DNA of 64,000 bases, taken from contig JBMNRU010000001.1 in NCBI GenBank assembly GCA_050944855.1, positions 223,182-287,181 of the forward strand, in the 5' to 3' direction. Below, piece by piece: positions 26,732 through 36,000 of the stretch; within the stretch, counting starts at the first letter, position 1; every line of letters starts with the position of its first letter. A program made the translations under genes and the position numbers. The stretch comes from Lactonifactor sp050944855 (GTDB lineage Bacteria > Bacillota > Clostridia > Lachnospirales > Lachnospiraceae). The notes beneath the pieces are model-generated. The model saw nothing but the letters and a program-made list of their open reading frames with translations, was not told the origin of the DNA and made no database searches.

Positions 26732-26845
26732 TCACATTCACTTTCTTTCATCCAATGATCAAACTCAAATATTTCAAAAAACAATTTTATACTTGCTGCC
26801 CTATTTTGTCAACCAACAGAAAGATAGACGATGACTGCAAAAAAT

Positions 26846-26880
26846 CCCCTTGTTTTGGCTCATAGAACCAAAACAAGGGG
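26846..26880 (-). terminator. Intrinsic terminator of the acidic lipoprotein gene
   Basis: A perfect 13-bp stem, CCCCTTGTTTTGG with CCAAAACAAGGGG, and a nine-base loop; on the minus strand it is followed by ATTTTTT. Confidence 0.93.
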
Positions 26881-26918
26881 AATACATACGATTTAAAACT
26901 ACAAACATAGTAATCAAA

Positions 26919-27632
26919 TTAAAGATTTGCAAGTCCTGCAAGAAGAGTCGTTACCTCTTCCGTTGAAAAAGCAGATACCGTACAAATAGCCATATAACCC
27001 TCTACTTTCTTGACTACAAGTGTCTCATAGAAAGGAACCTCTTCTACGCTTAATTCCAAATTAATACAGTCCATAGTGGTTCCGGCAATATCCACCGTAC
27101 CGCTTTCTATACTGGTGATAGACATTCCTTCTATTCCTTCAAAAGCAGTCTTCAGTCCGCTCTGGCTCAGTTCAAGATAAGATTTCTCATCCAAAAGAGT
27201 GCCATAAACACCGCTCAGGTTCTCATAGTTCACACTGACATTATTACCATTGGCATCTACGCAATACATATCATACACAACCGAATCTGCTGCTTCGATT
27301 CCCAGCATATCCTCAGAAAGACCATACACCGTTGCAATCTCGGAATCCTCATAAAAACGATAACCGTCCGGAGCCGTAAATGTCCAGCCGCCAAATTCAC
27401 TGGTGTATACATTGTCTTCGATCACACCTCTGGAAAATTCAGCCGCCGCTTCTTCTGCTGTAGGTATTTCTTCCTCAGGTTCTTCTACCTCTGCATCTTC
27501 TTCGTCTGCTTCTTCCTCTTCCACAGCTTCCTCTGCCGGTTCTTCCGGTGCTTCTTCACTTGAGCCGCAGGCAGTCAAACTAAATGTCATGCTCACTGCC
27601 AGCAGCAATGCCAGTAACTTCATCTTTTTCAT
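26919..27632 (-). CDS. Acidic lipoprotein, unknown function
   Basis: A 237-residue predicted lipoprotein: signal MKKMKLLALLLAVSMTFS with a lipobox LTAC, then about 45 residues that are nearly all Glu, Asp, Ala and Pro, then a folded domain (SEFGGWTFTAPDGYRF to TLLAGLANL). I recognise no defined family for the domain. The acidic spacer is typical of surface lipoproteins of Lachnospiraceae that reach through the wall. The ATG at 27632 follows GGGAGGATACAAAA. A promoter overlaps the flavodoxin stop just upstream, so it can be expressed alone. Confidence 0.82.
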   Translation of the reverse strand: MKKMKLLALLLAVSMTFSLTACGSSEEAPEEPAEEAVEEEEADEEDAEVEEPEEEIPTAEEAAAEFSRGVIEDNVYTSEFGGWTFTAPDGYRFYEDSEIATVYGLSEDMLGIEAADSVVYDMYCVDANGNNVSVNYENLSGVYGTLLDEKSYLELSQSGLKTAFEGIEGMSITSIESGTVDIAGTTMDCINLELSVEEVPFYETLVVKKVEGYMAICTVSAFSTEEVTTLLAGLANL

Positions 27633-27690
27633 TTTTGTATCCTCCCTTATATAGTAGATAGCATACCCCTGTGATATACTATCTGGAAAC

Positions 27691-27720
27691 ATTATAAAAT
27701 ACCCCATATAAGGTTGTCAA
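27691..27720 (-). promoter_or_regulatory. Promoter of the acidic lipoprotein, overlapping the flavodoxin stop
   Basis: On the minus strand TTGACA (27715-27720), 18 bp, TATAAT (27691-27696). The -35 includes the TGA stop of the flavodoxin gene. The leader contains an imperfect inverted repeat, AGATAG with CTATCT, at about 27654-27682. Confidence 0.7.
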
Positions 27721-28199
27721 TATACCCCTGCATATTGGGAAACCCACTGTTTCAGCTCTTTGTCAGAAACGCGGTTTAATATTTTTCCGCTTTCCCATTT
27801 TGCAGAAGGCGAACAAAGAGGCTTCAGGACTTCAAGAGTTTTTCCCATGCCGCTGCCGCCGCTGGTCGCGAAGGGAACTATGGTCTTTCCTGAAAAATCA
27901 TAACTTTCCAAGAAGGTGTTGATAATGGTTGGCGCTACATACCACCAGATCGGAAATCCTACAAACACCGTATCATAATCGTCCATATTGGAAAGGCGTT
28001 CTGCAATTTCCGGACGAGAATCGGGATCATTCATCTCAATCGTGCTTCGGCTTTTTTTATTAGTCCAGTCAAGGTCGGCGCGGGTATAGGGAACAGCAGG
28101 CCTGATCTCAAACAAATCTGCATTTGCCTCCTTTGCCAGTTTTTCTGCGATATTCTTTGTGATGCCGCTTGCTGAAAAGTATGTTACTAATGTTTTCAT
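27717..28199 (-). CDS. Flavodoxin-fold protein
   Basis: A 160-residue flavodoxin-type FMN-binding protein. The phosphate loop is YFSASGITKNIAEKLAK (about residues 6-22), and VGFPIWWYVAP and FATSGGSGMGKT are the flavin-contacting loops. It is longer than classic electron-carrier flavodoxins and matches the group often encoded beside cupins and MerR regulators. It may reduce small organic substrates. The ATG at 28199 is preceded by GGAGGGAAAATA, which overlaps the cupin stop. Third gene of a MerR-cupin-flavodoxin operon. Confidence 0.88.
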   Translation of the reverse strand: MKTLVTYFSASGITKNIAEKLAKEANADLFEIRPAVPYTRADLDWTNKKSRSTIEMNDPDSRPEIAERLSNMDDYDTVFVGFPIWWYVAPTIINTFLESYDFSGKTIVPFATSGGSGMGKTLEVLKPLCSPSAKWESGKILNRVSDKELKQWVSQYAGVY

Positions 28200-28200
28200 A

Positions 28201-28644
28201 TTATTTTCCCTCCAGTTTGTTATATTCTTCATCGCTTACAGGTTCACACCACTCATTGGAAGTGTCTTCACCCGGAACTTCTACGGCTATATGGGAGAAC
28301 CAGCTGTCCGACTTAGCTCCATGCCAGTGCTTTACTTTGGCAGGAATGGTGATAACAGTACCGGGAGTCAGACTCACAGCTTCCTTTCCCTCTTCCTGAT
28401 ACCAGCCTTCTCCGGCTGTGCAGATCAAAAGCTGGCCGCCGCCGCTTTTTGCATGATGTATGTGCCAGTTATTGCGGCAGCCCGGCTCAAACGTTACATT
28501 TGCAAGAAAAACAGCCGATGCACCTGGTTCTGTCAATGGTTTCAGATAAGACTGACCTTTAAAATACTTGGCAAAGGCGTCATTGGGACCACCTATTCCA
28601 AAAACATCCTGTTGTTCCAATTCTTTTTTGTCCATCATTTTCAT
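28201..28644 (-). CDS. Cupin-domain protein
   Basis: A 147-residue single-domain cupin. Metal-site motifs are CRNNWHIHHAKSGGGQLLI (two His, with Glu missing from the usual position) and VKHWHGA. It resembles the cupins paired with carboxymuconolactone decarboxylases and aldo/keto reductases; no reaction is known. The start at 28644 overlaps the MerR stop as TAATG, with GGAGGAAAATATA inside the regulator gene. So it is translationally coupled to the regulator. Confidence 0.88.
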   Translation of the reverse strand: MKMMDKKELEQQDVFGIGGPNDAFAKYFKGQSYLKPLTEPGASAVFLANVTFEPGCRNNWHIHHAKSGGGQLLICTAGEGWYQEEGKEAVSLTPGTVITIPAKVKHWHGAKSDSWFSHIAVEVPGEDTSNEWCEPVSDEEYNKLEGK

Positions 28645-29015
28645 TATATTTTCCTCCTTACATTTTTCTGACTATGTTTTTGCATTTCATATCGAAGATA
28701 ATCCAACCGGTCTAACTGTTTTTCCTTAAAATGTATTTCGTCAAGGGTTCCGTTTCTTTTTTCATTCAACATTTTCAGCCGTTCTTTTTCGGTGGACTCT
28801 CCTTCTAAACAAAGACGCATATATTTTTTTATCTCATCATTGGTAAATCCAATATCGTGAAGTGTCATAATGGTACTCAGTCTGTCGATATCGGTTTCAT
28901 CGTAATGCCAGGAACCCATTATTTTTTTCACTTCATCGCATAATCCCCAGCGCTCATATTCCCGCAAAACAGAAACGGGAATTTTATATCGTTCGCTTGC
29001 TTCTTGGATCGTCAT
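28644..29015 (-). CDS. MerR-family transcriptional regulator
   Basis: A 123-residue MerR-family DNA-binding protein: N-terminal winged helix beginning TIQEASERYKIPVSVLREYERWGL, then YDETDIDRLSTIMTLHDIGFTNDEIKKYM, and a C-terminal coiled coil. It lacks conserved Cys, so it is not a thiol-metal sensor of the MerR/CueR sort. By analogy with similar operons it would activate the cupin and flavodoxin genes in response to a reactive or aromatic compound; the signal is not shown. Confidence 0.9.
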   Translation of the reverse strand: MTIQEASERYKIPVSVLREYERWGLCDEVKKIMGSWHYDETDIDRLSTIMTLHDIGFTNDEIKKYMRLCLEGESTEKERLKMLNEKRNGTLDEIHFKEKQLDRLDYLRYEMQKHSQKNVRRKI

Positions 29016-29047
29016 CTCAAACCTCTTTTCTCATCCGAAATAAAAAT

Positions 29048-29074
29048 AAAGATGCTCCGTTTTGGAACACCTTT
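29048..29074 (-). terminator. Intrinsic terminator of the LysR gene
   Basis: On the minus strand AAAGGTGTTCC pairs with GGAGCATCTTT (two G-U pairs) around a five-base loop and is followed by TATTTTTATTT. It lies 37 bp after the LysR stop and before the MerR gene. Confidence 0.75.
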
Positions 29075-29110
29075 ATTATAAATCCAATCATTTAAAATAT
29101 CTAATACTTA

Positions 29111-29998
29111 TCACTCATGGTCAGATATGCCTTTTAAGTATTGTCTTATGAAATCGATGAAAGTGGAAGTTGTGACAGAAAAAATCTGTTCCTTTTTCCA
29201 CGCCAGTGCAGTGGAAATCTCTAAGGGGGGAAATACCGGAATAAACCGCAAATTATCATACGTACAATTTAATTTGATACTGAACATCACCCCTATATTT
29301 TCTTTTGCCAATACCGCTTCGTTATATGGAAGATTTGCCGTTGCAATAATTTCCACCTTATCTTTATAATCACCAAGCCACTTTCCAATTCGGCTCTGAT
29401 TAAAATCGCCTGCCGCAGTTATCACAGGAATTCCCACCAAATCTTCCGCCCTAATACTTTCCTTTTCAAAAAGCGGTGAACCCTCCGGAACAAACACACC
29501 CCACTGCTCTTTCATCGGCATATTGATAAAATTATACTTACATATATCAATGGGTTCTGACATTAATCCAATGTCCAGAAAACCTCTCTCAATATAATCA
29601 CGGATATTCTGTGCATTTCCGCTGTATATTTTATATGTTACATTGGGATACCGGAGACGGAACTCTGCGATAATTTTTGCTAAATATTCCGTGGAACGAA
29701 ATTCCCCGCTGCCAATGGAAATTGTGCCGGAAAGGGCCTCATCCTTCTGCATGAAATCCTGTTTTGTTTTCTCTGCCAGAGATAAAATTTCCTGTGCGCG
29801 CCGTTTTAATATCATACCATCCTCAGTTAAAACGATATTATGATTGCTACGGACAAACAGCTTCACACCCAGCTCTTGTTCCAGATCCGCAATCTGCCTG
29901 GACAGGGTCGGCTGCGTCACATGAAGCATCTTAGCTGCCTTGGTAAAATTTTCTTCTCTTGCAATTGCCAAAAAATAGTGCAGTACACGCAGTTCCAT
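29111..29998 (-). CDS. LysR-family transcriptional regulator
   Basis: A 295-residue LysR-type regulator. The N-terminal winged helix is MELRVLHYFLAIAREENFTKAA with the recognition helix VTQPTLSRQIADLEQELGVKLF. A linker helix follows, and then a periplasmic-binding-fold effector domain from about residue 90. It is encoded in the same direction as MerR-cupin-flavodoxin but ended by its own terminator. No divergent target gene is present at its 5' side, where the YfhO gene ends. The regulated gene is unknown. Confidence 0.93.
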   Translation of the reverse strand: MELRVLHYFLAIAREENFTKAAKMLHVTQPTLSRQIADLEQELGVKLFVRSNHNIVLTEDGMILKRRAQEILSLAEKTKQDFMQKDEALSGTISIGSGEFRSTEYLAKIIAEFRLRYPNVTYKIYSGNAQNIRDYIERGFLDIGLMSEPIDICKYNFINMPMKEQWGVFVPEGSPLFEKESIRAEDLVGIPVITAAGDFNQSRIGKWLGDYKDKVEIIATANLPYNEAVLAKENIGVMFSIKLNCTYDNLRFIPVFPPLEISTALAWKKEQIFSVTTSTFIDFIRQYLKGISDHE

Positions 29999-30041
29999 GG
30001 AATCACCTCATCATCCAGTATAACATCCGGCTCCTTACGAT

Positions 30042-32651
30042 TCAACTGCTATGCTTCTTTTTACAGAAACAGAGAAACAAACTCATTCCTATTACGGACA
30101 AAATCTTCCCTGCAGTCAATCCCGGCGCATGATACACGATCTCAATGGTATGCTCTCCTTTTTCAATGGGAAATCCAAGAAATGCCATATTTACCTTTCT
30201 ATACGCGATCTCCTCCCCGTCCCTTCGCACTTCAAACCCGGCATCATACGGAATTGATGTGATCACATATCCCTCTTCATAAACCTCTATGTTTCCGGCT
30301 ATCCGATTTCCTTTTGTTCTTTCCGGATCCGGCTGAAATTCTGACTGACACAGCTTCTCTCCCGCACTGTCTGCTGTACCAAGAAAGCACTCCAGTTCAG
30401 AAATCTCATAATCTCCTTTTCCAAAGGAGAGCTCCAGAACGTTTTTACCTTCTTCCGGTAAAACCGCATACGTAAATTGCCGGTTGTCATTATAATAAAT
30501 ATGATCGGCAGCACTCAGTTTGTTGCGCACACCATTTACATCTACCGATACATCCTGCCCGTTTCGATTGTTTTTTACTCTGAAACGCAGAAACAGAATG
30601 TCTCCTTCTTTTGCCTGACCTGAAACAAGTGCCGGCGTATCTATGGTATGTTTTGCCCGAATATGAAATCCGTCTGCTGTTTTTAGAATTTCCTCTCCTG
30701 CATCCTTTTGTTTTTCTATGGACAATTCCTGTTTTTTCACAGAACTTTCCATTTCTGCCAAAACGGACTCTTTTTCTTTTGCTGTTCCGCCGCCGTTTCT
30801 CTCTCCCTCCTCGGTAACAGCATAATCCAGAAAGGCCATCTGATTATAGGGAAATCCTAATTCTTGATAAGTTTTCTCTTCTATCAGCCGGTTCGTCGCA
30901 TAAATCATCGGCAAAACGTTATCATTTCTGTAAACGCTTATATTTCCATAATTCCGATCACATTCATATCCCGCCACAGGTTTCTCTGAAATGATATATT
31001 TCACTCCCATAAAACACTGAAACACCGGATTTTTAGAAACCGGCCGCATCAAAATATTACGAAGCGGAACCTCAAGATGAAATACATGCCTGCAAAAATC
31101 CTGATAGCCCGCATGACAGAAGGATGAATACACAGAAGAACTATACTGCTCCATATCCCATATCCGATTCTGGTTTGCTTCGTTTTCCCGGCCCGTCCCT
31201 AATTGCTCCGTCCTGTAAAAACCAGTTTCCTCTTTTTCCAGTTGCGAAATTATAGTTCCTGTTGTTTCTTCCGTCACTTTCTCATAAAATGTCTTTTCCA
31301 ACATCCGGTCTGCCTGTGTGTGATACACTACACCGAATACGGTCAGACAGAAAAGCGCCGGCGTAATGAGAAATGCCACTTTTCGCATTTTCAAAAAAAT
31401 CATAAAACAACACAGCATCATCAGAACATCCACCAACAGCATATTCCATTCTGGTATCATCTGCCCCTTCCGGATCTCCATCACAATGAAAAGGGCAGTC
31501 AGAAGATAGGGAATGACCCCTGCTGCCCAGGATATCTCTTTTTGCTTCTGTTTCTTTAGATAAACTGCCGTCATATAGCACAGAAGGGGAAGAAAGGGTA
31601 TAAACACCTTATCCCGGATATACAACCCTCCGTTTAAAAGCCAGGCAAACACCGGAACCAGTAAAATAACCAACGTGCTGCCATAAAAAATCCGGTCTGC
31701 CCGCTTTTTATATGTCATTCCCGTAAGCAACGCCGCAAATGCAAGGGTGGTAAGCCCCGTTCCATAAGGGGAATAAAAAAAACGCTCCAGTGAGAATTCG
31801 GGAAGCAGCAATTCTTTCAGGCTCTGGGATACACCCCCGCCTCTTCCCTGCCCCAGCAGTACCATTGCGGTGGGCACCAGCAATATCCCACTCATTAAGA
31901 TTGCCGTCAGTATCGGCATTAAAAATCGAATCCCGTCCTGCAGAAATCGAACAACCGTCACCTTTTTTCTGCTTTCATCACAAATTTGAAAATATTGATG
32001 CACACCGTACAAAATTAATACCAGTATTCCCCCGATACTGAAGTAAAAACTGGTCATAATCATAAGAAAAGTACCGATGGCAACCATTTTCCCATGGATC
32101 TGAAAAAATGAATCCGGATTTTCGGGCTTTCTTTTCTGTGTGATCCCCATAAGCGCCAGCAGCAGATAAGGCATATAATTAACGAACATGATCTGACTGT
32201 ATGACTGAAAAATCATAGGGCCTGCCAGAAGAAACATAACCGCACATCCCGCACTGACCTCCTTTGCAAAGCCCTGCTGTATGAGCCATCCATACATCAT
32301 AAGAACGGCAGCAGTCAAACTTATGATCTGCACTGCCATCAAATAGTCCGACATTTTCACAAACGGAAGAAGATAGGAAAAAAATACCACCGGGCTGTAC
32401 AAACCATAATAAGAAAAATGATAAATATTCTGCCCACCGCCAATATTCGCCGCAAACTCCGGAAACAGCTGCCCGGTATCATAGAACTGCTTCCGGAAGT
32501 ATTCCAAAAAAGCGCTATGCTGACTCAGCCAGTCCATCTTTGCCCCGAATACTCCCTGTCTGATACAAAACAGCCAGCAGAAGAAAAATGTAAGAAATGC
32601 CAGGAAAAGGTAAGGCAAAATCTTTCTCCATTTATGAATAAACTGCCCCAT
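30042..32651 (-). CDS. YfhO-family membrane protein (GT-C-type)
   Basis: An 869-residue multi-spanning protein with about 12 or more hydrophobic segments up to about residue 430 and a large extracytoplasmic C-terminal domain. YfhO is described in Bacillus subtilis as the partner of the GT2 enzyme CsbB in glycosylating lipoteichoic acid, where it transfers the sugar outside the membrane. The neighbour at 32632 is a CsbB/GtrB-type GT2, which supports the same pairing. The ATG at 32651 is preceded by GGAGGGGGAAAAGA and lies inside the last codons of the GT2 gene, giving a 20-bp overlap. The final target polymer is unknown. Confidence 0.85.
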   Translation of the reverse strand: MGQFIHKWRKILPYLFLAFLTFFFCWLFCIRQGVFGAKMDWLSQHSAFLEYFRKQFYDTGQLFPEFAANIGGGQNIYHFSYYGLYSPVVFFSYLLPFVKMSDYLMAVQIISLTAAVLMMYGWLIQQGFAKEVSAGCAVMFLLAGPMIFQSYSQIMFVNYMPYLLLALMGITQKRKPENPDSFFQIHGKMVAIGTFLMIMTSFYFSIGGILVLILYGVHQYFQICDESRKKVTVVRFLQDGIRFLMPILTAILMSGILLVPTAMVLLGQGRGGGVSQSLKELLLPEFSLERFFYSPYGTGLTTLAFAALLTGMTYKKRADRIFYGSTLVILLVPVFAWLLNGGLYIRDKVFIPFLPLLCYMTAVYLKKQKQKEISWAAGVIPYLLTALFIVMEIRKGQMIPEWNMLLVDVLMMLCCFMIFLKMRKVAFLITPALFCLTVFGVVYHTQADRMLEKTFYEKVTEETTGTIISQLEKEETGFYRTEQLGTGRENEANQNRIWDMEQYSSSVYSSFCHAGYQDFCRHVFHLEVPLRNILMRPVSKNPVFQCFMGVKYIISEKPVAGYECDRNYGNISVYRNDNVLPMIYATNRLIEEKTYQELGFPYNQMAFLDYAVTEEGERNGGGTAKEKESVLAEMESSVKKQELSIEKQKDAGEEILKTADGFHIRAKHTIDTPALVSGQAKEGDILFLRFRVKNNRNGQDVSVDVNGVRNKLSAADHIYYNDNRQFTYAVLPEEGKNVLELSFGKGDYEISELECFLGTADSAGEKLCQSEFQPDPERTKGNRIAGNIEVYEEGYVITSIPYDAGFEVRRDGEEIAYRKVNMAFLGFPIEKGEHTIEIVYHAPGLTAGKILSVIGMSLFLCFCKKKHSS

Positions 32652-33615
32652 TCTTTTCCCCCTCCTCAATCTCCTTTTGTTCCTCTTCCTCACTGGAATC
32701 CTTTAGAATATAAATCGGTCTGTGTTTGGTCTCAAGGTATGTCTTGGATAAATACTCTCCTACGATCCCTATACAAAAAAGCTGTATTCCGCTGACCAGA
32801 AGAATGATACATACCAACGACGGCCAGCCGGATACGGGATCGCCCCAGATACAGGTCCTCACTATAATAAAGAGAATCATAAAAAACGACAGCAGACAAA
32901 ATACTACGCCCATCACTGCCGCCAGAGATAAAGGCGCTACTGAAAATCCAGTGATCCCTTCCATCGAATAAACAAACAGTTTCTTAAGGGACCATTTCGT
33001 TGTCCCGGCAGAACGTTCTACATTCTGAAACTCCAACCATCTGGTCGAAAATCCTACCCACTCGAAAATTCCTTTGGAAAAACGGTTATATTCGCTCATT
33101 TCCAGAACTGCATCTACCATTTTCCGTTTCATCAGACGGTAATCCCTGGCTCCGTTTACAATCTCCGTATCGGAAATGCGATTGATAAACTTATAGAAAC
33201 TCTCAGAAAGAAAGGAACGGATCCGCGGCTCTCCTGTTCTGGTAGAACGTTTCGTAGCCACACTGTCATAGGTTCTCTCCTGTAAGATCCGGTACATCTC
33301 CGGCAAAAGTCCGGGAGGATCCTGCAAATCCACATCCATAATTGCCACATAATCCCCTCCAGCGTTCTGAAGTCCCGCATAGATTGCCGCCTCTTTTCCA
33401 AAATTTCTGGAAAAGGAAAGGTAATGACATCTTGTATCCTTCTCATGAAATTCCTTTAAAATCACAAGGGTACGATCAGAAGATCCATCATCCACAAATA
33501 ATAATTCAAACTCTTCCGTCTTCATCTGCTCCATAATCCTGCACATTTCTCTATAATATACCGGAAGTGCTTCCTCCTCATTAAAGCATGGAACTACAAC
33601 CGTAATTTTACTCAT
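32632..33615 (-). CDS. GtrB/CsbB-type family 2 glycosyltransferase
   Basis: A 327-residue membrane-bound GT2 that would charge polyprenyl phosphate with a sugar from a UDP-sugar. Visible are VVPCFNEEEALPVYYREM, LLFVDDGSSDRTL, the metal motif region IMDVDLQDPPGLLPEM (a DxD), RDYRLMKR and two C-terminal membrane helices near residues 230-300. The start is the ATG at 33615. It precedes and overlaps the YfhO gene, so the two form an operon for polymer glycosylation. The sugar is not determined by the sequence. Confidence 0.9.
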   Translation of the reverse strand: MSKITVVVPCFNEEEALPVYYREMCRIMEQMKTEEFELLFVDDGSSDRTLVILKEFHEKDTRCHYLSFSRNFGKEAAIYAGLQNAGGDYVAIMDVDLQDPPGLLPEMYRILQERTYDSVATKRSTRTGEPRIRSFLSESFYKFINRISDTEIVNGARDYRLMKRKMVDAVLEMSEYNRFSKGIFEWVGFSTRWLEFQNVERSAGTTKWSLKKLFVYSMEGITGFSVAPLSLAAVMGVVFCLLSFFMILFIIVRTCIWGDPVSGWPSLVCIILLVSGIQLFCIGIVGEYLSKTYLETKHRPIYILKDSSEEEEQKEIEEGEKNGAVYS

Positions 33616-33805
33616 ATTCTGCTGCCTCCTCTGTTTCTAGCTTTCCCTTTCTTTCTCATACCTTACCCTTTCCATCTTAAGAAATAGCAAAAATAAATCT
33701 TAATCTTTCTTAAGAAGCGCTGATTTTTCTTTTCCATTTGCTATAATAAGAATGTACTTTTCATCGAAAAGCTTCCTATCTTTTCTGTAAAGGAGACAAA
33801 CGTTT

Positions 33806-34507
33806 ATGGAACCTTCAAAAATTTTAGTGATAGATGATAACCCGGAAATACGGGAAATTATACATATTCTTTTAGAAGGAGAAGGCTTTTGTGTAAAAGA
33901 AGCTGAAAATGGCATTTCTGCCCTCAATCAGCTAAAACTTTCAAAATTTGACTTAATCATTCTGGATATTATGATGCCGGGGATGAACGGGTATCAGACA
34001 TGTCTAAAGATCCGGGAAGACAGCAATGCACCGATCTTATTCCTAAGCGCCAGAACAAAAGAAAGCGATAAGACTCTGGGATTTTCCAGCGGCGGAGATG
34101 ATTATCTGGCAAAGCCCTTCTCTTACAATGAGCTGATTCAACGAGCCAAAGCCCTGATTCGACGTTATCAGATCTATCAGGGAAAGGGACACCTGGCTTT
34201 GCCGCCCAAACGTCTGACCTGCCGCCACCTGGAAATAGATGAAGAAAAGGGGATTGTATCGGCAAACGGCGTGCTGCTGGAACTTACCGACACGGAATAC
34301 GCCCTTCTTGTCCTGCTTGTAAAAAACCACGGCCAGATCTTCTCGGCACAGCGGCTTTATGAATCCGTATGGAATGAGCCATACTATTACGGCGCCAATA
34401 ATACGGTCATGGTACACATACGGAACCTGCGCCGAAAAGTAGAAAAAGATCCAAAAAATCCAGAGCTGATCAAAAACATCTGGGGAAAGGGGTACCGCTG
34501 TGATTGA
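33806..34507 (+). CDS. VanR-like OmpR-family response regulator
   Basis: A 233-residue regulator with phospho-acceptor Asp 54 (LDIMMPGMNG), the acidic pair near 10-11, LAKPFSYNELI, and a C-terminal winged helix with LTDTEYALLVLLVKNHGQIF and MVHIRNLRRKVE. It diverges from the GT2-YfhO operon, 190 bp away. In that gap are repeated TCTTAA-type sequences (about 33679-33716), with TATAAT at 33742-33747 that could be its -10. The gene overlaps the kinase by eight bases. Confidence 0.93.
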   Translation: MEPSKILVIDDNPEIREIIHILLEGEGFCVKEAENGISALNQLKLSKFDLIILDIMMPGMNGYQTCLKIREDSNAPILFLSARTKESDKTLGFSSGGDDYLAKPFSYNELIQRAKALIRRYQIYQGKGHLALPPKRLTCRHLEIDEEKGIVSANGVLLELTDTEYALLVLLVKNHGQIFSAQRLYESVWNEPYYYGANNTVMVHIRNLRRKVEKDPKNPELIKNIWGKGYRCD

Positions 34508-35849
34508 ACGAATGAAAAACTGGAAAATCCGGACGCAATTTATCACTGTACTCCTCCTTTCCCTATTATTGATCTTTGCCCTGTATACATTTCTCTGGAC
34601 ATACAAATGGAAAATTTATGAAAAAATGGCAGACATGAATCTTGTACTTTCTGATTCCTATGATGATGAATTCTGGACAGGCTGTACAAAAGAAGCTCTC
34701 AAATATAATCTCCCGGAAAAAGAAGAAGAAAAAGAAACAGCCGATCTGTTAAAACCATTTTTCAGCCGGTTTGACGCATATACCGGGATCTACCTCTATG
34801 ATCTGGAGAGCGGATACTACCTGGCAGGCCAATATCCTGAAATTCTGGAAGACACTTCTCTTTCCACCTTATTCGGAGTCGGATACCGTCTAACAGACGG
34901 TATTGGTGAATTTAAGTACAATTTTCCTATACAGTTCAAAAACAGATACGCCAATGTTATTGTCGTGACCTATCACCGTTCCTTTTTTGTGGCTCAATAC
35001 CTGGTTGCCATCCTTATTCTTTGCGCCTTTGTGTTCATTTTTTTACTTCTGTTCTTCATCAGCCGCAAATTAAAGCATATTCTGATCTTGAAGGATGAAG
35101 TATTACTCATGTCCTCCGGCAACCTGACACATCCTGTCCCGGATTTTGGAAAAGACGAGATTGGAATATTGGCACAGGAACTCAATAAACTACGCATAAC
35201 TTTAAATGAAAACATTCTGAGGGAACAGGAAAGCCGCAGGGCAAATCAGGATCTGATCACCGCTATATCCCATGATCTCAGAACGCCTCTGACGATTCTC
35301 AATGGATATCTGGAAGTTCTGCATTTAAACCGAATACCGCAAAAGCGAGAGGAGTATTTGCAGCGCTGTCTGAAAAAAACGGCGGATATCAAAGAGATGA
35401 CAGATCGTATGTTTGAATATGCTTTGATCTGTGAAGAAACCGAGCCTTTCCAGCCTGCCTGGATTTCCACGGATTTCATCCGCCAGTGTCTTGCAGAAAA
35501 CTGCGACTTTATCCGGCTTACAGGCTTTACTCCTAAACTGCATTTTTTCAATGATATCGGCGTGCTCAAAAGTGACAAAACCATGCTGAAACGTATTTTT
35601 AACAATTTATTTTCCAACATTATAAAATACGGAGATAAAAAGAGCCCGGTTGCCATAGAAGGGCAGATAGCCCAACAAAACCTTACGGTTATTATTGTAA
35701 ATTCTATCAAGCAGGATGCCCGGCAGGCATCCGGTAATCATATCGGATTGAAAAATGTAGAAAAAATGATGATACAATTAGATGGAAACCTAAAAATCGA
35801 AAAGCAAGATCAAAGTTTTATGGCAAAACTGACGTTTCCCCTGAAATAA
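34500..35849 (+). CDS. VanS-like sensor histidine kinase
   Basis: A 449-residue sensor kinase. Transmembrane helices are at about 16-36 and 165-185, with an extracytoplasmic sensor of about 125 residues between them, then HAMP (MSSGNLTHPVPDFGKDEIG), the phospho-acceptor AISHDLRTPLTILNGYLEVL (His near 258) and the ATPase domain. The ATPase glycine boxes are degenerate: ASGNHIGLKNVEKMM replaces the usual GxGLGL. The GTG start at 34500 follows AAGGGG seven bases upstream and overlaps the regulator stop; ATG at 34512 is the alternative. Confidence 0.9.
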   Translation: MIERMKNWKIRTQFITVLLLSLLLIFALYTFLWTYKWKIYEKMADMNLVLSDSYDDEFWTGCTKEALKYNLPEKEEEKETADLLKPFFSRFDAYTGIYLYDLESGYYLAGQYPEILEDTSLSTLFGVGYRLTDGIGEFKYNFPIQFKNRYANVIVVTYHRSFFVAQYLVAILILCAFVFIFLLLFFISRKLKHILILKDEVLLMSSGNLTHPVPDFGKDEIGILAQELNKLRITLNENILREQESRRANQDLITAISHDLRTPLTILNGYLEVLHLNRIPQKREEYLQRCLKKTADIKEMTDRMFEYALICEETEPFQPAWISTDFIRQCLAENCDFIRLTGFTPKLHFFNDIGVLKSDKTMLKRIFNNLFSNIIKYGDKKSPVAIEGQIAQQNLTVIIVNSIKQDARQASGNHIGLKNVEKMMIQLDGNLKIEKQDQSFMAKLTFPLK

Positions 35850-35859
35850 ATGTTAAACC

Positions 35860-35887
35860 TTGACAGATTAAGTGTATATGTTATAAT
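35860..35887 (+). promoter_or_regulatory. Sigma-A promoter of ssrA
   Basis: TTGACA (35860-35865), 16 bp, TATAAT (35882-35887). It overlaps nothing and lies directly after the kinase stop; the leader to the mature tmRNA is about 105 nt. The leader includes the GTGAAA/TTTCAC hairpin at 35897-35912. Confidence 0.88.
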
Positions 35888-36000
35888 AATAAAACTGTGA
35901 AAGAAATTTCACGCTCCTTCGGATTACTTTCCAACATGACGGAGGAGAACAATTTACTTCGTCTGTAACACTAGTTTGTATAAAAAGCACATTTTGGTCT

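Noticed and set aside
27403..27654. 83-codon Ser-rich plus-strand frame
   Set aside because: It is the antisense of the acidic Glu/Asp/Ala linker of the lipoprotein; composition is an artefact of that repeat.
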